Shown here: piece by piece, positions 23,358 through 25,744 of the stretch
How the letters are laid out: the number at the start of each line of letters is the position of its first letter
How positions within the stretch are numbered: position 1 is the first letter of the stretch
Origin: Firmicutes bacterium UBA5486
GTDB taxonomy: Bacteria > Bacillota > UBA4882 > UBA10575
Direction: 5' to 3'
Length of the DNA stretch: 25,744 nt
Assembly: GCA_002427045.1 (NCBI GenBank)
Contig: DIPO01000064.1
Location: 48,971-74,714 of the forward strand
Program-made: the position numbers and the translations under genes
Notes under the pieces: model-generated
The model's database searches: none
What the model was told of the DNA's origin: nothing
Seen by the model: only the letters and a program-made list of their open reading frames with translations

Positions 23358-25508
23358 CTAAAGCATTTCTGTTTCCCCTAGAAAATTCTCCGGAGTGGTT
23401 TCATAAGGAGCAACTCCGTGCTCAGGAATAACCCTGTTCTCAGGAGGGGCTTCATCCGGAACAACCTCATTTTCAGGTACCGGAGGTTCTTCTTTTTTCC
23501 CTTTTCGTTTAGGCCAGGAAGAAAACCAGCGCCAGATTTTATAAACACCACTTTCCGGGATGTTGGTTTCGGCAAAAACCTCTTTATAAGAATTTTTATT
23601 AATCCAAGCTGGGATAGCCAGTCCAGTTTCGGGATCAATATTTGCCCAGACGATTCCGGAGGGTTCAACGAAATCTAATACGGGTAGATTGGCGGTAATT
23701 CGTTTCATATAAGTACCCCAAAGTTCTACTGCTTTTCCACTTCCGATTACACCTTCTTTGTAACGCATCGGTTGATCTTGGCGATCATTTCCGAGCCAGA
23801 CTGTTGTTAACAGCTGAGGGGTATAGCCAACAAACCAAGCATTGGTATAATCGCTGGTAGTACCAGTTTTACCGGCTGACGGGCGATTAGGGAGCCTTCC
23901 TCTCCAGCCGGTGCCATTATCAATTACATCTTTCATCAGCATTGTCATAATGTAAGCAGTTTGTGGAGAGATGACTGGGTTACCATTCCCTGGTTTAAAC
24001 TCTTTAATTACTTTATCCTCATTATTAAGGATTTTTGTAATGGCATAGGGCTTGAGATAATTACCTCCATTAGCAAAAGAAGTATATGCGGTAGCTAGTT
24101 CCAGAGGAGTTACCCCTCTGGTTAAACCACCCAAAGCTAGAGGAGCATAATTTAGATCATTATTTTTCCCCTCTGTGATTAAACTATTTATCCCCATTTT
24201 TTTCATTTGATTGGCAACGGTTGGAATCCCTAAAGACTGTACGAGTTGAACAGCAGTTGTATTAATTGACTCACGTAAAGCCTGACGAAGGTTAATTCTT
24301 CCTTTGTATTCGTGATCATAATTTTCTGGAGACCATTCCTCGCCATTTTCTAGGTGGATGCTAACGGGCTGGTCTTCAAAGATTGAAGCTGCAGTATATC
24401 CTTGTTCCAAGGCGGTGGCAAAAACAAAAGGCTTAAGCGCGGAACCTGGTTGACGATATGATTTAACACTTCTATTTAATTGGGTTTGGGTGTAGTCCCG
24501 TCCACCAGTCATGGCGAGAATCCCGCCATTTGTTGGATCCAAGGTAATTAAGGCTGCTTCCGGCTGGATTTTTCCAGAGTAATGAGGGAGGCTTTTCATA
24601 ACCTTTTCTGCTTCTTTCTGGTAATTAAGATTTAAAGTCGTGTAGATCTTATATCCGCCCCAATATAATTCCTCTTCAGAAAAACCTTCTTCTTTAATTA
24701 ACAGGTCACGGATGTAATCCAGGAAATAGCCTCCTGCAGAGGAGGCTTCTTGTTTAGAGATCAAGCCCAAACCTTTGGTAATTGTAGTTTTATACTGTGA
24801 TTCGGTAATATAATTTTGCTCCCAAAGTTTTTTGAGAACAAGGTCTCTTCTAGCTTTTGCAGTTTCAGGGTGTTTAAATGGGGAGTAGTTTTCCGGGCTC
24901 CTGATAACACCAGCAAGTAATGCGGATTCTTCTAGATTAAGAGAAGAAACCGATTTCCCGAAATAATAGCGGGCTGCTGCTTCTACTCCAATATTACCAT
25001 GGGCTAAATAAATGCTATTTAAATAAAGTTCCAGGATCTCTTCTTTTGTATAGGTTCTTTCAATCAGTAAAGCAAATAGCATGTCCTGGATCTTACGGTA
25101 TACTGTCCGTTCGGAGGATAAGAGCGAAATCTTTGCCAGTTGCTGAGTAATTGTGCTTCCACCTTGCTTGACTCCTCCCGGACGTAAATTTTGATAAACA
25201 GCCCGGCTAATTCCGATGGGATCAATCCCGGGATGGTGGTAAAACCGGGCATCCTCGATCGCAATTACTGCTTTTTTAAGGTAAGGAGATATTTTTTGTG
25301 AGGGGGTCCAAATTCGCCGGTGCGAAAAGAGGTTCCCGATTAACTTACCCTGGCAATCATAAACTTCAGATACCATGCGCATATTTTCTAGTTTATACCG
25401 GAGGTTACGGGGAAGGGTGAGATATGATAATAAAAAACCAAGGGCAAATAAGAAGATAAATATAGTGATATATTTAATGAGTTTCTTTTTCCGTTTCAAT
25501 GGCATCAT
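23358..25508 (-). CDS. class A penicillin-binding protein (glycosyltransferase + transpeptidase)
   Basis: The protein of about 716 residues is a bifunctional peptidoglycan synthase of the PBP1A/PonA type. Order: basic N-terminus, one TM helix (about 12-31), a GT51 domain with catalytic E85 (AIEDARFYHHPG) and QGGSTITQQLAK, then a transpeptidase domain. The latter has SALK (S356, K359), SIN (S414) and KTGT (K547). The C-terminal tail of about 40 residues is Pro/Glu-rich with repeated PEN-x-V-x-P units. The gene converges on the SleB-like gene with 21 bp between stops. Start is uncertain: ATG 25508 and 25505 crowd a GGAG; TTG 25499 has that GGAG 9 nt upstream; a TTG at 25565 would place the start inside a repeat element. 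Confidence 0.92.
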   Translation of the reverse strand: MMPLKRKKKLIKYITIFIFLFALGFLLSYLTLPRNLRYKLENMRMVSEVYDCQGKLIGNLFSHRRIWTPSQKISPYLKKAVIAIEDARFYHHPGIDPIGISRAVYQNLRPGGVKQGGSTITQQLAKISLLSSERTVYRKIQDMLFALLIERTYTKEEILELYLNSIYLAHGNIGVEAAARYYFGKSVSSLNLEESALLAGVIRSPENYSPFKHPETAKARRDLVLKKLWEQNYITESQYKTTITKGLGLISKQEASSAGGYFLDYIRDLLIKEEGFSEEELYWGGYKIYTTLNLNYQKEAEKVMKSLPHYSGKIQPEAALITLDPTNGGILAMTGGRDYTQTQLNRSVKSYRQPGSALKPFVFATALEQGYTAASIFEDQPVSIHLENGEEWSPENYDHEYKGRINLRQALRESINTTAVQLVQSLGIPTVANQMKKMGINSLITEGKNNDLNYAPLALGGLTRGVTPLELATAYTSFANGGNYLKPYAITKILNNEDKVIKEFKPGNGNPVISPQTAYIMTMLMKDVIDNGTGWRGRLPNRPSAGKTGTTSDYTNAWFVGYTPQLLTTVWLGNDRQDQPMRYKEGVIGSGKAVELWGTYMKRITANLPVLDFVEPSGIVWANIDPETGLAIPAWINKNSYKEVFAETNIPESGVYKIWRWFSSWPKRKGKKEEPPVPENEVVPDEAPPENRVIPEHGVAPYETTPENFLGETEML

Positions 25509-25537
25509 CTCCGAAATTCGTAAGAATTTCTTATTAT

Positions 25538-25596
25538 GGGGAAATTGCATAATTACTTTGGCCAAATCTTAAATAATTAAATAATGCAATTCCTTA
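25538..25596. repeat. MITE-like dispersed element E4 upstream of the PBP gene
   Basis: The ends GGGGAAATTGCATAATTA (25538-25555 region) and AATAATGCAATTCCTTA (25580-25596) are inverted copies about 25 bp apart. The element lies in the presumed leader or promoter region of the PBP gene. The remaining sequence to 25744 is AT-rich with no gene recognised. Confidence 0.6.
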
Positions 25597-25744
25597 GTTA
25601 TAATCAATATTACTTAATACCTATCATATTCAAAGAACTTTTACCAGTAGTATTTAGCTGTTAATAGGTAAAATTCCTGGGAGAAAGGGGATAATATTCC
25701 GTTTAAATACTAGATTATCTGTTATATAAGCTTTTTGCGTTGTG

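Overview
The window is AT-rich, with strong AGGAGG-type ribosome-binding sites, frequent GTG/TTG starts and a gene set typical of an anaerobic, low-GC Bacillota (Firmicutes) member: YesM/YesN-type two-component genes, a YwmB-like protein, a SleB-type cell-wall hydrolase, a class A PBP, and NifX/MinD/DUF5320 genes. Two traits hint at a diderm (Halanaerobiales- or Limnochordia/Hydrogenisporia-like) envelope. The main xylose-binding protein has a cleavable signal peptide but no lipobox, and the SleB protein carries an N-terminal region that reads like about eight outer-membrane beta strands. The taxonomic placement is inference. No rRNA, tRNA, CRISPR array, transposase or phage gene was seen.

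Layout. (1) 44-2822, minus strand: a CheC/CheX-family chemotaxis phosphatase and a long-chain acyl-CoA ligase. (2) 3323-7972, plus strand: an iron-sulfur/metal-cluster locus with two NifX-like proteins, two DUF5320 Gly/Arg-rich proteins, two MinD-type ATPases with inserted ferredoxin domains, and a metallo-beta-lactamase-fold hydrolase. It resembles the orange-protein (ORP) loci of sulfate reducers and other anaerobes. Three of its transcription units are preceded by related promoter/operator sequences (ATGGRCATNNGCCAA). (3) 8193-10185: glycerate kinase and a YwmB-like secreted protein. (4) 10651-20182: a complete xylose sensing and uptake locus. It holds a membrane-anchored sugar sensor (XylFII type), a LytS/YesM-type histidine kinase, a YesN-type response regulator, a lipoprotein XylF paralogue, then XylF, XylG and XylH. 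(5) 20667-25508: a methyl-accepting chemotaxis protein, a SleB-family hydrolase and, convergent to it, a class A penicillin-binding protein.

How it works together. The sensor/kinase/regulator trio probably detects extracellular xylose and switches on xylFGH. Strong hairpins after xylF and after xylH probably set the ratio of binding protein to permease. The chemoreceptor just downstream may couple to the same sugar response, but nothing in the sequence proves it.

The least expected structure is a dispersed family of short elements bounded by inverted copies of about GGAATTGCATAATT. There are roughly 15 ends and about seven paired elements. They lie in intergenic DNA or exactly at gene ends, in several cases supplying the stop codon, and several have a hairpin near the centre. 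They look like MITE-like or REP-like elements specific to this lineage and are the best candidate here for something undescribed.
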